A DNA stretch of 64,000 nucleotides, taken from contig OY744544.1 of assembly GCA_963556195.1 (NCBI GenBank), positions 51,186,825 to 51,250,824 of the forward strand. The letters run 5' to 3'. The notes beneath the pieces were generated by a model that was given only the letters and a program-made list of their open reading frames with translations, was not told where the DNA came from and did not search any database. The DNA is from Sepiola atlantica. Lineage: Eukaryota > Mollusca > Cephalopoda > Sepiida > Sepiolidae. Every line of letters starts with the position of its first letter. Within the stretch, counting starts at the first letter, position 1. A program made the position numbers and the translations under genes. Below are positions 22,711 through 35,689 of the stretch, piece by piece.

Positions 22711-23285
22711 ATATGTTCTCAACGTACGTGTGTTATGCTAGCACTTGGCCATGTGCCACCTACATGTACTCAAGGTGTGCACGTGATGGTAGAATTAGAC
22801 TTTGTATCATCTATATGTTCTCAAGGCACGCATGTTACATAAGAACTAGACTTTGTGCTATCAAGATGTGCTCAAGGCAGGCATGTTACGTTCGAACTGG
22901 GTTTTGTGCTATCTAGATGTTCTCAAAGTATGCATGTTGCATTAAAAACGAACCTTGTTCCATGCAGATGTTTTCAATGTACGCGTTTTACGTAACAACT
23001 CGACATTGGGTCATCCATATGTTCTCAGGAAAGGCTTGTAACGTTAGAACTGGACCTTGTTATCTATATTTTCTCAAGGTACGCATGTTACGTTAGAACC
23101 GAACCTTGTTCCATGCAGATGTTCTCAAGAATGCCTGTAACATTATAACGGAACCTTGTGCCATCTCACTCTTGTCAATGTAAGCATGTTACGTTAGAAG
23201 TGTAACTGGTGTCATCTAGCTCTTTTTTAAGAACGCATGTTACGTTAGAAATTCTCAAAGAACGCGTGTTACGTTAGAAGTAGAA
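22711..23285 (+). repeat. 51-bp minisatellite, about 11 degenerate copies
   Basis: Consensus blocks ATGTTCTCAAGGTACGCATG, TTACGTTAGAACTxGACCTTG and TGCCATCTAG recur. The first five units start near 22712, 22763, 22814, 22865 and 22917, giving a 51-bp period. Because 51 is divisible by 3, a repetitive 67-codon frame appears by chance. Confidence 0.9.
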
Positions 23286-23334
23286 CTTTTGCCGAATATT
23301 AACATTGAATTGGCAACTACACAACTATGCTCAT

Positions 23335-24121
23335 GGATGATTGTAACTGGGTCAAAAAGTTGGATTTGTTAGCAATGGATGATAGCATTTAATACTACTA
23401 GGACAAAGCGTCTGTCATTTTACAATTACAAGAAACATCCTCGATAACCCAATGCCATGACAATTAACACTCGACCTGAGACTTCATTATTCAAACCACA
23501 GGTAACATAAATGTGAACAAACAGATAGAAAACATTGCCAAGACTCCTGCAAAGAAAGTGGGATCCCTCTACCGCGTTGGAAAATTATTCACACCTGCCA
23601 GTATCGTGATTATCTACAAAGCCACTATTCGTCCATGCATCGAGTATTGTTGTCACATCTGGGGTGGTGCATTCATCACTAGTTAGATAGAACCCCAAAA
23701 AAGAGTGTCCAATCTAATAGGTCCCGCACTGTCAACCAAGCTCCAACTCCTATCTTATCGCCGCAATGTTGCATTTCTGTGCTTGTTTTACAAGTACTTA
23801 AATGGAAAGTGCTTTGGCAAACTCGTAGCACTTGTGCCACCTCGACGTACATAACCCCAACTAACCCGACATGCAGGAAAATCACACCCTTCACTTCAGA
23901 TGGCTATACGTTGAGAAGTGTTCTACTCTAACAGACTTTGGAATTCACTGTTTCCAGCTTCCCTGACTGTACTAACATGTAGACATTCAGACGTAATGTG
24001 AAGAGACATCTCGCTGCTCAACTCCCTACTTAGTGTGTCTCTGTAGACATGGTTCCTAATAGTAGTTCCTTACGCCCCAATTGCAATGTTCCTTGTTTGG
24101 GGTAAATAAAAGTTTAAAAAA
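23335..24121 (+). pseudogene. CR1/Jockey-like non-LTR reverse transcriptase, C-terminal part and 3' end
   Basis: The plus-strand frame reads VGSLYRVGKLFTPAS (about 23560-23605), YKATIRPCIEYCCHIWGG (23613-23666), RVSNLIGPAL, KLQLLSYRRNVAFLCLFYKY (about 23740-23800) and LVALVPPRRT. This is the thumb/C-terminal region (YKSTIRPxxEYxxxIWxG...LxxRRxxxxLxxxYK) of CR1/Jockey-type elements. Several stops break it (after AFITS and RRT, for example). The element ends with AATAAA near 24105 and a short A-rich tail. It is 5'-truncated, as is typical of target-primed insertion. Confidence 0.8.
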
Positions 24122-25019
24122 TACGGTGTTTCATGGACCGAAATTATGAGTTAGATTTAACTGTGGTGGCCACTTCTCACGAAGTACAGTCAAATTTTTA
24201 CAGAGGCTTAGACAACAACAGAATATGCAGTTCTTACAAGCGTAGGCCACGGATGAGAATATATGACGCCAAACAAGAGAATGATAGTGTTTATCTGTTA
24301 TTCTCTTTTACTTTATACCCGACACAATTAGAACAATGAACATCCCATATCAATTAGATGATGGGACACTTTCACGTGTGTGTGTGATTTTGCATTCACA
24401 TTAATCAAGCATATTTAATTAAATATCTATTTACTATTTTTATATCGAATATTAATTGAAATATATAATTCAATACAGTAATTTACATTTTTTAAAAATT
24501 ATATTAAAAAAAAATTAATTGCAAAATAACATATATCACAATATATCTCGTTTTGTTTGTAAAAAAGTAAACCATTTTCATTTTGTGTTTACATTTAATA
24601 ACAGAATGAATTACGTTGAGACATTTCTAAATTTGAAGGCATTTAAACTGCTTCATAGAAAGTTATTCTTGGGTATAAAATTCTAAGCAAACCGTCATGT
24701 ATAAATAGATCGAATGTTTAGGATACTATTACATTCAATAAATTAATAAATAGCGATTAAAACATTACCGTAATGACAGCATTAGTTATAGTTTCATTCA
24801 AGGTTGGCTAAGTAAATGATATATATTATTAGCAAACGATTCCGTAATAATAAACTTTAACATCCGAAATCTTGTTAAGAAAATAATTTTTAAAAAACAG
24901 CATAGTTGAAAACAATAGCGAAACACAATTCTAAGAAAAAACAAACTCCCAGGCAATTTGGTTCATTGTATTAGGAAAGTATTGGCCCTAGTGCCATAAG
25001 ACTATCGTCCTTGTTATTA
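24122..25019. other. Intergenic, no gene recognised
   Basis: AT-rich. A 68-codon frame at 24133-24339 has no recognisable domain. Confidence 0.4.
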
Positions 25020-25445
25020 TTCGTTTTTAGGGCAGAGTAGTGTAGTATATGTGTGTTTTGGCATTCGACACTCTTCCCAGGTATTACCTCCACCTTTGAC
25101 GGTATCTTAGTATGTATTTTGTTGTCATGAGACCATTATCCCTGACATAACCTCTTTTGGGCCGTGGGTAGTGTAGTATATATTCGTTTATCATGATATC
25201 AACCTCCCAAGCATGACCTGTATTTTGGGTGGGTTATTATCTGTTCTGTGCTCATGATACTTTAATCCTAAACACAACCTTCTAAATGTTTTGGGGGTGG
25301 GGGTAGTGCATTTTTTGTTCTGTTGCCATAAGTCCATCTTCCGATGCATCACTTCTTCTTTGGAGAGGTTGTGTAGTATTTGTTCTGTTGACATGAAACC
25401 ATGTTCTCCTGTAGTATTATACCCTCCTTTGTGAGGGGAGCGTAC
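25020..25445 (-). repeat. Degenerate 66-70-bp tandem repeat, copy A
   Basis: Units contain GGTAGTGTAGTATAT or close variants, then TTCTGTTGTCATGA and ACCATxxTCCC, at roughly 66-70-bp spacing. The reverse complement of the same unit occurs at 42460-43285. Confidence 0.75.
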
Positions 25446-26215
25446 ATCTACAACAAATTATCACAATTGGTTGATCATTAGCATTTTCAACACTTTCATT
25501 ATATATACGAGCAACAATATGCGAGCTGAGAGAACATATTATTTACTAGTAAATATAATAATGTTTCAATTTAGGGAAATCGTTGGATGTGATTTTTATA
25601 GTGGATACAGAAATATGAGAATTATTCTCATTAAGCTCAGTAATAAACAGTCAGAAACTATTCCCATGATATCACTTATTTACAACAAAAGAGAAATACC
25701 ATGAAACAAGAAAAAAGTTTCAGTTTAACGAAGAAGATTAATATAAAACAATTAAAAACATCCGGAAAAACTACAGATGTGAACTAAAACTTAATTCATT
25801 GAAAAGACGATAAAAATGAACAACTACGAAGAGAAGAAAAACATTAAAAACTTCTCAGTAAATAACGAGAAACGCCTCTCAAAATAAACAATCTCAGTTT
25901 TCACATATTTCATATTTTGCAGAGAACTAAAAACTAAAACTAAATGAATTGCAAGAAAGATTAATATCGATGATATTCAGCGAACGTGGCAATTGATTGG
26001 CTGCCATTTTTAGAAATGGCGCCGGAGTGACGATACAAGAAACATCATTACACATTTGATGCATTGTTTTTACAAAAGAACATCTTGTTATTCTTCATAC
26101 GGATGATTAAAAATTATGGCAAAATATGTTTCTGCGTCTGTTTATTTGATGAGGAGGAATTTTTCATTATTTCTTTCTCACTAATAGATTCCCCATTACA
26201 ATTGATCGCTAAATT
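25446..26215. other. Intergenic, no gene recognised
   Basis: AT-rich. Small frames (25471-25704, 26064-26246) show no domain. Confidence 0.4.
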
Positions 26216-26640
26216 TCGAAAACAGAGGGTGGTCCATGGAGTCTGAGTGACAATAAGTACCCCCAGTTTTCCCGTACTCTCTGTTTTCTCTCATCATCGT
26301 GTAAATCACTTTGTGTTTACGTAACAGCCGTTTACCATTAATTACACGTTAGAAACGGCCGTTAGTTCTTTTCTAGAATTTGAGTGATAATTAGTCTTCT
26401 CCAGATTCCAATACGCTTCATGCATATCGAGTGTGGTTGGTTCTTTCCCTCCGTGCCATTTCCCCTCTCATATACTTTTCTTGAACATTCTGTGTCGTAC
26501 CATTGTTATCACTACATTTTTCTTCATGTTTCATACTCCCTTTAGTTGACTAGAAAGTTTGACGTATTTGCTTCGTTTTTCAGCATTCTTGATTTTTAAT
26601 ATTTACTGCAAATGTATTTAAACAAATGGTGTTTCAGTCT
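26216..26640 (-). mobile_element. 3' region of a REL-type non-LTR retrotransposon (copy C)
   Basis: It matches the 7838-8082 block closely (TGGAGTCTGAGTGACAATAA, AACAGCCGTTTACCATTA, AAACGGCCGTTAG, AGAATTTGAGTGATAA), and the 30.4-kb copy more weakly, in the same orientation. The protein-coding tail is not visible here. Confidence 0.5.
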
Positions 26641-27392
26641 TCCTAAATATTTTAAATGTTCACTCTTACTTTCCTATAGGAGCAGAATCTTTATTTTTAC
26701 GAAAATGAATTCGTCAAAATCTGAAGAAATCGAAAAAAGTAATATCCCCCAACAATTAGAATGAATGTTATAATTGTCTGAATTAAGTTTTGAGTAATAA
26801 CAATGTATTGTTTATTTTTAGACTCTTACTCTAAGTGACACAAAGTACTCCCTTCAAGTTTTTGAAAACATTAAAATGTGTGGATTTTGAAAACATTAGA
26901 TGTGTGGATTTGTAATGAAAGACGAAAATATTAGAATAGGTTTTTTGACGGAGTAAATCATCATTAATCTAAAGTGATCTTTTAAAAAGTGCAAAAAATC
27001 TTACGATGTATTGTTGTCGCCATTTTGTCATAATGGAATACTCTTTGTGTGTGGGTTCGTTTTAATACTATTCTTTGTATTGTAATGTAGTATTTGAAAT
27101 GGAGTAAGAATGATAGAATACTATTCTGTTCTTCTGTAATTTACCGGTGATTCGTGAAAGTTTTAGCTATGTAAGGAAATCTCGCGGGTATAAGGGCGAG
27201 CTACGTCCTCTTTGAAATATATTTTTGTGCGAGTAAGTTTTCCTTAATTAAATGTAAAAATTAGAGAATAGATTTGTAGTAACTTTACAATTTGCAGAAA
27301 CACACAAAATGAAACCAGATATTTTAAGTGGTTATTTTCTTACTCTCGTGCAAGTTACAGAGGTAAAAAACAGTCTTCTTTATACATGTGAA
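26641..27392. other. Intergenic, no gene recognised
   Basis: AT-rich. A short direct duplication of TGTGTGGATTT occurs near 26876-26912. Confidence 0.4.
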
Positions 27393-27953
<561 letters not shown>

Positions 27954-28330
27954 GAGTATGTATGATGATTATCTTAATTCCAATAATTTAAATTCAGACT
28001 TTTCTCATATTATTTACTTTTTGTAAAGGCAGGATTGAAAATGGGTTTGATTTTCAGAAACCACACTCAATAGCATATATGAAGATAAGAAATCGTGCAT
28101 AAATTTCATGGAAAAGTCAGAAAGCAGACAACACTCGCGCGTAACTCTCCTGGTAATAGGATAATAGAATCTCCAATCAAGACAGTTTTTTTCAGATAGT
28201 TATAAGAAAGCCATAGTAAGCACGAACCGCGATTAAAGTTGAAATAACACGCTGTTAATAAGATTTTTAAATTGAAGTTAATAATTACTCTTATTATATT
28301 TATAACTAATATCATTGCGTAAAATAACAT

Positions 28331-28335
<5 letters not shown>

Positions 28336-28368
<33 letters not shown>
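28336..28368. repeat. (TA)n microsatellite
   Basis: Short TA run. Confidence 0.95.
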
Positions 28369-28613
28369 CACAATCAATGTGAGTTGTTTGTTCTTTGTGT
28401 CATTGCTATGCATTGTGTCTTGCTATGCATTTTTTAAAGCGAAACCTTTTGGATTCTAAGAAGTTTATAGATAAAGAAAAATGTCCGGGAGTGACTTACT
28501 TACGTTGTATGTTCTTCTATTAACGAAACGATCCGTAAAATATTCCGAAGTCTTTGTTTTTAAAAGTTGATCAGTTTAATGAATAAGATCTTACTACTGG
28601 AGTGTAGCCTACT

Positions 28614-28654
28614 ATTCTCTCCCTCTCTCTCTCTCTCCCTCTCTCTCTCTCTTT

Positions 28655-28709
<55 letters not shown>
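28614..28709. repeat. (CT)n(TA)n compound microsatellite
   Basis: A CT-rich tract is followed by about 55 bp of TA that ends at the Tc1-like element. Confidence 0.95.
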
Positions 28710-28712
<3 letters not shown>

Positions 28713-29360
28713 TACCGTCAAAAATTAAGGAACAAAAATAAAATCTTCTTAATCTCAAATGAATTATATTTTAATATTTGTGAAAATTTCACTACATATG
28801 TAAATTATGTAGTTGTACTTTTACCGAGATGTTCAGATGAATTAAAATAATATTATTAAAGTTATCTACCATTTTACATGTTTCAAGTGTCCAAAATAAG
28901 GAACATTAAGGAAAAATAATTGTTTAAAGTTCAAAGTTTAAAACAGTAAGGTTTGTTTTTGTATAAAAGGATGAAAATAAATATTCCAAACAAAAATCGT
29001 CTAATTAAGAAAGGAAAAGTTGACAATAGAAGAAATCGGAAAACGTGTGAAACGTTCAAAAAGTGTTTTAAGCCGAGTTCTCAAACTCGATAAAGAAACT
29101 GGAAAGGTTAATTAACACAAGGAAACCTGGTTGACCAGAAAGACAACGGCAAAAGAGGACAGAGTTATACAACGCATAGTGTTAAAACACCGTTTCTTTA
29201 CAGCTAGCAATATTTCTAAACAAATGGAAGGTGTCACGAATGTTTCACGACAAACTGTGCCCAGAAGTTGCACGAAATAGGTATGTTTGCAAGATCTCAA
29301 TGACAAACTTTTACGTTTCAAAGCAACTTTTATCTCATGATCTGTCAAAATAAAATTTGA
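28710..29360 (+). pseudogene. Tc1/mariner-like transposon, 5' part
   Basis: The left end CAGTACCGTCAAAAATTAAG has the form of a Tc1-type terminal repeat and follows the TA array directly (Tc1 elements insert at TA). The plus-strand frame then reads KLTIEEIGKRVKRSKSVLSR (about 29010-29075), a RKPG(stop)P hinge (about 29120), KTTAKEDRVIQRI and ISKQMEGVTNVSRQTV (about 29210-29258), then LHEIGMFARS in a shifted frame. This is the paired-like N-terminal DNA-binding domain of a Tc1 transposase, with GRPRK-like and VSRQTVRRxLHExGL motifs. The DDE catalytic domain and the right terminal repeat are absent, and frameshifts and stops are present. Confidence 0.75.
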
Positions 29361-30432
29361 ATTCCATGAGCGCATTCCGAATCACACACTATATTTTATC
29401 ATCTGACTTTTACTATCTTAATGAGTATCATGACATCTTATTAAAATTATCATAGTTAGCACTATTATAACATGTATAACTCTGCAGATGTAATTTCATT
29501 AGAATAGAGCAAGTTACGAGTTAAACATACACACATGAAAGTATTTATGGGATTTCAATTTCAACATTTCGTATCTATTTTATAACAAAACTGATTATTT
29601 TAATGACAAATTTATCGAATTATTTTTCAAAATTAATGACATATTTTCTCACAATCAATTAAGAAATTAATTTATTTTATTTGAGTTGAAATTTAAAATA
29701 ATTGAAATTACTATATAAGAATAGCAATAGTAATATGGAGGAGTTTATTCCCGGGTAACGCCAGAGTGGTTGCTACGTATAAATAAAGCTTATGTGTAAA
29801 TATCATTTGAATGGGATCTATGAGATTAAAATAAACAACTGAATTAATAACGAAGGAAGATACACAATATTACATTTAAAAGTAAAATGGCCAAGTATTT
29901 CTTTTTAGAAGCTGAAACTGAAAGGATGAGAAGGAGATAAAAATGAAGATGAAAGCTTTGCTGAGGAACTCAAGTTAAACAGTACACAATGCACATTGAA
30001 AAGCAAATTGAAATATAATCAGAGCGAAAGAAAGAAATATTATAAATAAATATGGCGGAAGGGAAATATTTCTAATGGTTGAAAACATCTAGAAAACAGT
30101 TATTAAAGAAAGTCAATAAAAAAGAATAAAACGTAAAACAAAAAAAACAAAAAAATATGGACGTTAAAGAATAAAAACACGAAGAACATATGAGGAAGAT
30201 TTATAAAATTATCTTGAAAAGGACGAAATTAAATCTTTGTAAAAAAACTAGTCAAGCTTATAAAACATGATTTATGAAGAAAAAGTGAAACAAAGAAACA
30301 CATATGAAATTAGCCCTGAAGCGAAATAAATGTTACTCAGGCAAAGGTCAGATAAATTTAAACGGGCCATTAGGTGAACCAGCAGCAGCAGCAGCAGGAT
30401 TTTTATTATTATTTACTCACCAGCAGTTTCAC
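29361..30432. other. Intergenic; one Helitron-like hairpin motif
   Basis: AT-rich. CCCGGGTAACGCCAGAG at about 29749-29765, followed by TGGTTGCTACGT, resembles a decayed Helitron-like 3' end. An A-rich, purine-biased plus strand runs from 29.8 to 30.3 kb. A short AGC triplet run lies at 30382-30396. Confidence 0.35.
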
Positions 30433-31340
30433 ATAAGACATCATCAGTGATTGCTCATTGCAAATAAACAGTTGTATTCCCCGGAGTCTGAGTGACAAAA
30501 AGTCTCTCTGAATTTCTATTGATCTCCATTTCTTTCGCTTTCTCGCTGTAAACGGCCATTGTATTCTCTGTAATGTAGTTGAAAATAAGCCTCCCAAAGG
30601 TCCCAGTACTCTCCGACCACTTAGTTAGTGCTCTCCATCGTCGGTCTTTCTTTTTTCCTTGAACCTTCTTGACAATTTTGTGTGGTATAAGCCGAGGCTA
30701 ATGCAACCATACTGTGTTTTAAGAGAGTGTAGGGGGGAGGTTATGACATGTTTTGTAGTTTCAGTTCCATTGGTTTCCCATGGTGTTCTTTCTATGTTTT
30801 TTATTGCATTTCTATTGCAGCTTCCATGTGGCTCGTTGGCGTTCGTAGTTCATGTGCATTTATTTTAGCATTTGAGGACTTTCCTTAAGATTTCAGCTGT
30901 TGCATCATTACTATCTGTTGTATAGTCTCAGACTTCTCTTTGCTTCCAATTTCTCTTGGTCATTTTTCCAGATTTCTGGATTGTAGTCCAACGATTATTG
31001 GTGTTCTATTGACTTTTTCACGTCCATATTCCTTTCAGTTCTCTGGTAATTTACGCATTTTTGCTTTGTTTCGCTGTCTCCTTCATCTTCCCCCTGCCGG
31101 AACAGCCACATCTATGATTTGTCATTTTGCCTTCTTGTTGACTATCATGGAATCCGATATCTTTGTTTTGATGTGTTTATCTGCTTGTACCTGCATATCG
31201 CAGAGAATGTTGTAAATTTAGTTTACCAGTACTGTCTCCATTTTGTATCTGTATCATTTGTCTGTCTATTCAGCATGAAGTCGTGAGCATAGTTCGCAGT
31301 GTGATGCCTCTCACACGCAATAGCGTCTGTTGTTCTATTC
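30433..31340 (-). pseudogene. Non-LTR retrotransposon: restriction-like endonuclease tail and 3' UTR (copy A)
   Basis: The minus strand reads CDMQVQADKHI (about 31170-31205), IIDVAVPAGGR (about 31085-31115), TRELKGIW (about 31025) and AEILRKVLK (about 30865-30890). This order (WDFxIQTDHxI, RPDxxxxDK, IIDVAxPxDxR, AREIKRLW, LLGTARILRKVLE) is the C-terminal end of non-LTR elements with a restriction-like endonuclease. The IDVA motif carries one of the expected acidic residues, but the preceding PD motif is degraded. Frameshifts and stops occur throughout. The part below about 30860 is non-coding and shared with the 7.8-kb and 26.2-kb copies. Confidence 0.65.
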
Positions 31341-31499
31341 TTTTGGGGCTACTTTCCTGCATTACTGATATCATTTACTTTTTATTCTCTTTATTCACAG
31401 ATTCGGCATTTTATTTTTTCATACAATTTTTCATATAGTTTAACTGCGCAGCTTAGAAACGGTTACAAGAATACAAATCATTATTTTAATAATTCATAT

Positions 31500-31598
31500 T
31501 TTTTAATACTATATAAATATATTCATAATATTATTAATATATGTATATATATATATACATATATTAATAATATTATAAATATATTTATAATATTATTA

Positions 31599-31655
<57 letters not shown>

Positions 31656-31684
31656 TTAATAATATTATGAATATATTTATAATA

Positions 31685-31740
<56 letters not shown>
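31500..31740. repeat. Nested palindromic (TA)n cluster
   Basis: Blocks of ATATTAATAATATTATxAATATATTTATAATATTATTA flank three TA runs in alternating orientation, so the whole 240 bp folds on itself repeatedly. Confidence 0.85.
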
Positions 31741-31741
<1 letters not shown>

Positions 31742-31936
31742 TTGTTCGTTTGAACTATTGATGGAAAGATCGTTATTCTTACGATTTAACGTTTTATAAG
31801 GTCTTGAAAATACCTTAAATTTATAACTGCTCTGCATTTAAATATCGGTACAGTGCAAACTTCTAATTGAGATTTACACTTTAATTTGACTGCTTAAACC
31901 AAAATAGATACACCCCACCCCCCGCACACACATATG

Positions 31937-31950
31937 CATATATATATATA

Positions 31951-32016
<66 letters not shown>
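31937..32016. repeat. (TA)n microsatellite
   Basis: TA array with a single TTTA interruption. Confidence 0.95.
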
Positions 32017-32018
<2 letters not shown>

Positions 32019-32365
32019 TTTATAACTAATATATTCGCGTTAACCTGTCATGCCAACCCTGTAATAATCAGTATGGGAAGAGACAATCTCTGCTGGCCAC
32101 ACGGTTCGGACACCAATACGAATGGCATATTTAACTTAGTAGTTTGAGCGCGTACTGATGTGCCCACCATGCATTGTCTGAAAATGGTTGAGTAAATTAT
32201 CGTATAAATAGCTATTCTGCGGCCGTCTAACAAGTAGTAAAGAAAACTAAATAGGCGAGGCCTAGAGTATCGCATTAGGCTTGTTGTTAACTTAGTTAAA
32301 GTGCTCAATCTATCGAGAGCCTTGAATAATTATTTATACATAATATTTTCAAATTAACCGATAAG

Positions 32366-32368
<3 letters not shown>
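32017..32368. other. 350-bp island between two (TA)n arrays
   Basis: A higher-complexity segment (GCCAACCCTGTAATAATC, GGCGAGGCCTAGAGTATCGC) lies between TA arrays. I see no protein motif and no tRNA-like cloverleaf. It could be a small mobile element whose ends lie in the TA tracts. Confidence 0.35.

Positions 32369-32436
<68 letters not shown>
32369..32436. repeat. (TA)n microsatellite
   Basis: About 66 bp of TA, immediately left of hairpin copy 2. Confidence 0.95.
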
Positions 32437-32438
<2 letters not shown>

Positions 32439-32852
32439 TGTTAGAAATAACATGATATATCTGTTTAATTATACCATTTTTATTCTTTCTATTTTTCTGA
32501 TGGTCTTTTTTGTATTAAAAGCACATTACAGAATGGCATTCCAGCGTCGTTGAATTCAAATCGTCAATGACTTTCCTGGAACAATGCGAAAAACGTTATC
32601 CGCACATTTTTCCACCGTCTTTTTAAAAATGCTCTACTTTATTCAGATTTTTTGTTTATTTCCCTTTTACACTTGAGGATGATTCGACGAGACATCAAAA
32701 ACGTTCCTGAAACCTATGGAACATTCATTGATTTGTTTGATTTTAATACAAAAAATTGAAAAAATATGAAATGCATTAATAAACAGACGAATTCTGTTAT
32801 TCTTAGCATTCTTGCATTAATGAAAAAATGCTGCCTAAATAAACACACACAC
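32437..32852 (+). mobile_element. TA-associated hairpin element, copy 2
   Basis: It starts with CATTGTTAGAAATAACATGA and ends with GACGAATTCTGTTATTCTTA, CATTCTTGCATTAATG, AAAAATGCTGCCTAAATAAA and CACACAC before (TA)n. The interior has TTTTACACTTGAGGATGATT, then CGACGAGACATCAAAAACGT. TA arrays lie on both sides. Confidence 0.65.
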
Positions 32853-32863
32853 AATATATATAT

Positions 32864-32926
<63 letters not shown>
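32853..32926. repeat. (TA)n microsatellite
   Basis: TA array with one AAATA interruption, between hairpin copy 2 and the next TIR element. Confidence 0.95.
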
Positions 32927-34288
<1,362 letters not shown>

Positions 34289-34879
34289 ATTTTGCTCTGA
34301 ATTTTCATTGAACACTCTCATAAACCCGGGTTCAACTTCCTTCGGAATTATACCCCCTGAATATTTGTAACAAGTTAATTATATATATATATATATACTT
34401 TCCTTGAACTGCCAGTCTTAAGAATACCCCTTGCTCACTGTTTCCTTGACTCTACCAACATAAATCAATTGAAATGTAATGCACACAAATGTATCGTTGC
34501 ACAACTCCCCACTTAAATATGTGTACTTGAATTATTATTTTTTAACAAAGCACTATTTGTTTTGTTCGTCTTCAATTTTATCCGTATTTAAGTTTAGACC
34601 TTGAACGAACTATCTGCCATCTCTCTACTTTTAAACTTCTGGAAAATGTGTTGTGAGAAAAACGAATAAATATAAAATTAAAACTCACTTTATATTGTAA
34701 TTTGAACTTACTAAGTTAAGTTTGAACGAAATTAGAAAAATAAATGCGTACTGATCAAGATTCGAATACATATACTCTTTCTCTAAGTGAATGGTTCGTG
34801 ACCCCAACACTACATTGCTACTTTTTTGTTATAGGCGAAATCGTGTAATGAGCGAAAGAGAACGTACATTCAAAAAGAG
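34289..34879. other. Intergenic, no gene recognised
   Basis: AT-rich with a short TA run at 34379-34398. Confidence 0.4.
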
Positions 34880-35155
34880 TATGGAGGCCACTAGAGGCAG
34901 TAAAGAGTAGAAAGTGCAGTTTAGGTTTACTCTCAGTAGCCTCGTAACTCTCGCTTCCCTTATTTTGTGCTTTGGTCCTCACATTCAATGAGCGATGTTT
35001 CTGACAAAGGGGGAAGATTTGCTGTTTTCTGGGTCACAATCTATCCAGCTAGTACTTATTGTTTGTTAATTTTTGACTTTGAAGTAGTATTTGTTTTAGC
35101 TCTTAAAACAAGTGGCTTCATGCCTTGTCTGGAGCGACTTCCATAAAAAAAATGT
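34880..35155 (+). repeat. Interspersed repeat X, copy 1
   Basis: It shares about 240 bp with 58028-58266 in the same orientation (CCTCGTAACTCTCGCTTCCC, TTATTTTGT, ATGAGCGATGTTTCT, TGGAGCGACTTCCATAAAA). It could be a SINE or the end of a longer element. No tRNA-like promoter boxes are obvious. Confidence 0.7.
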
Positions 35156-35387
35156 GTTGTTGTTGTTGATCTCTCTTCGCCGCTTGCTGTGAATACCCGC
35201 CGACTTGGTATTTACAAAGTTAAATTCCTCCTAAATTCCGAGCTAATTTCTGGTGGCCAACTAGTAAGTTTTTTGACTGCGAATCAGTGGCGATTTGTGA
35301 TCGGAGTTCGCACCCGCCGACTATTGGAAATTAGCTGCACTGAAGATTGCGTAAGAATGAAACATCGATGGCAGTAGGAAATAAATA

Positions 35388-35460
<73 letters not shown>
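35388..35460. repeat. (TA)n microsatellite
   Basis: About 72 bp of TA. Confidence 0.97.
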
Positions 35461-35463
<3 letters not shown>

Positions 35464-35492
35464 TAGCAGGACTACCCCGCGGCGATAAAAAA
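35461..35492 (-). mobile_element. Possible Helitron-like 3' terminus, minus strand
   Basis: Read on the minus strand it ends GGGTAGTCCTGCTAG then T, preceded by a GC-rich CGCCGCGGGG remnant of the hairpin. It directly abuts (TA)n. The orientation is opposite to the 1.8-kb terminus. Confidence 0.4.
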
Positions 35493-35689
35493 AAGAAGAT
35501 AGATAGAATAGTGTTTATAACATCTTCATATTAAAACTTATATATCTCTCTCTAGCCGTCTCTTTATCTTATTGCCACTCGATTCTTGTTACCGTCCATT
35601 ACCCTAACTCCTTTTTCCTCCTCCACCCAGACCATTCTTCTCTCCTGTTTTAATGTGTTGAAAATAATGTTATTGATTTACTGAAGTCA

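Noticed and set aside
22713..22916. 67-codon frame with Cys-containing 17-residue repeats
   Set aside because: Arises because the minisatellite period of 51 is a multiple of three; there is no start context or domain.
30940..31215. 91-codon plus-strand frame
   Set aside because: Antisense to the endonuclease tail (IIDVAVPAGGR) on the minus strand.
32017..32368. tRNA-derived SINE between TA arrays
   Set aside because: No A/B box pair or cloverleaf could be recognised by eye.
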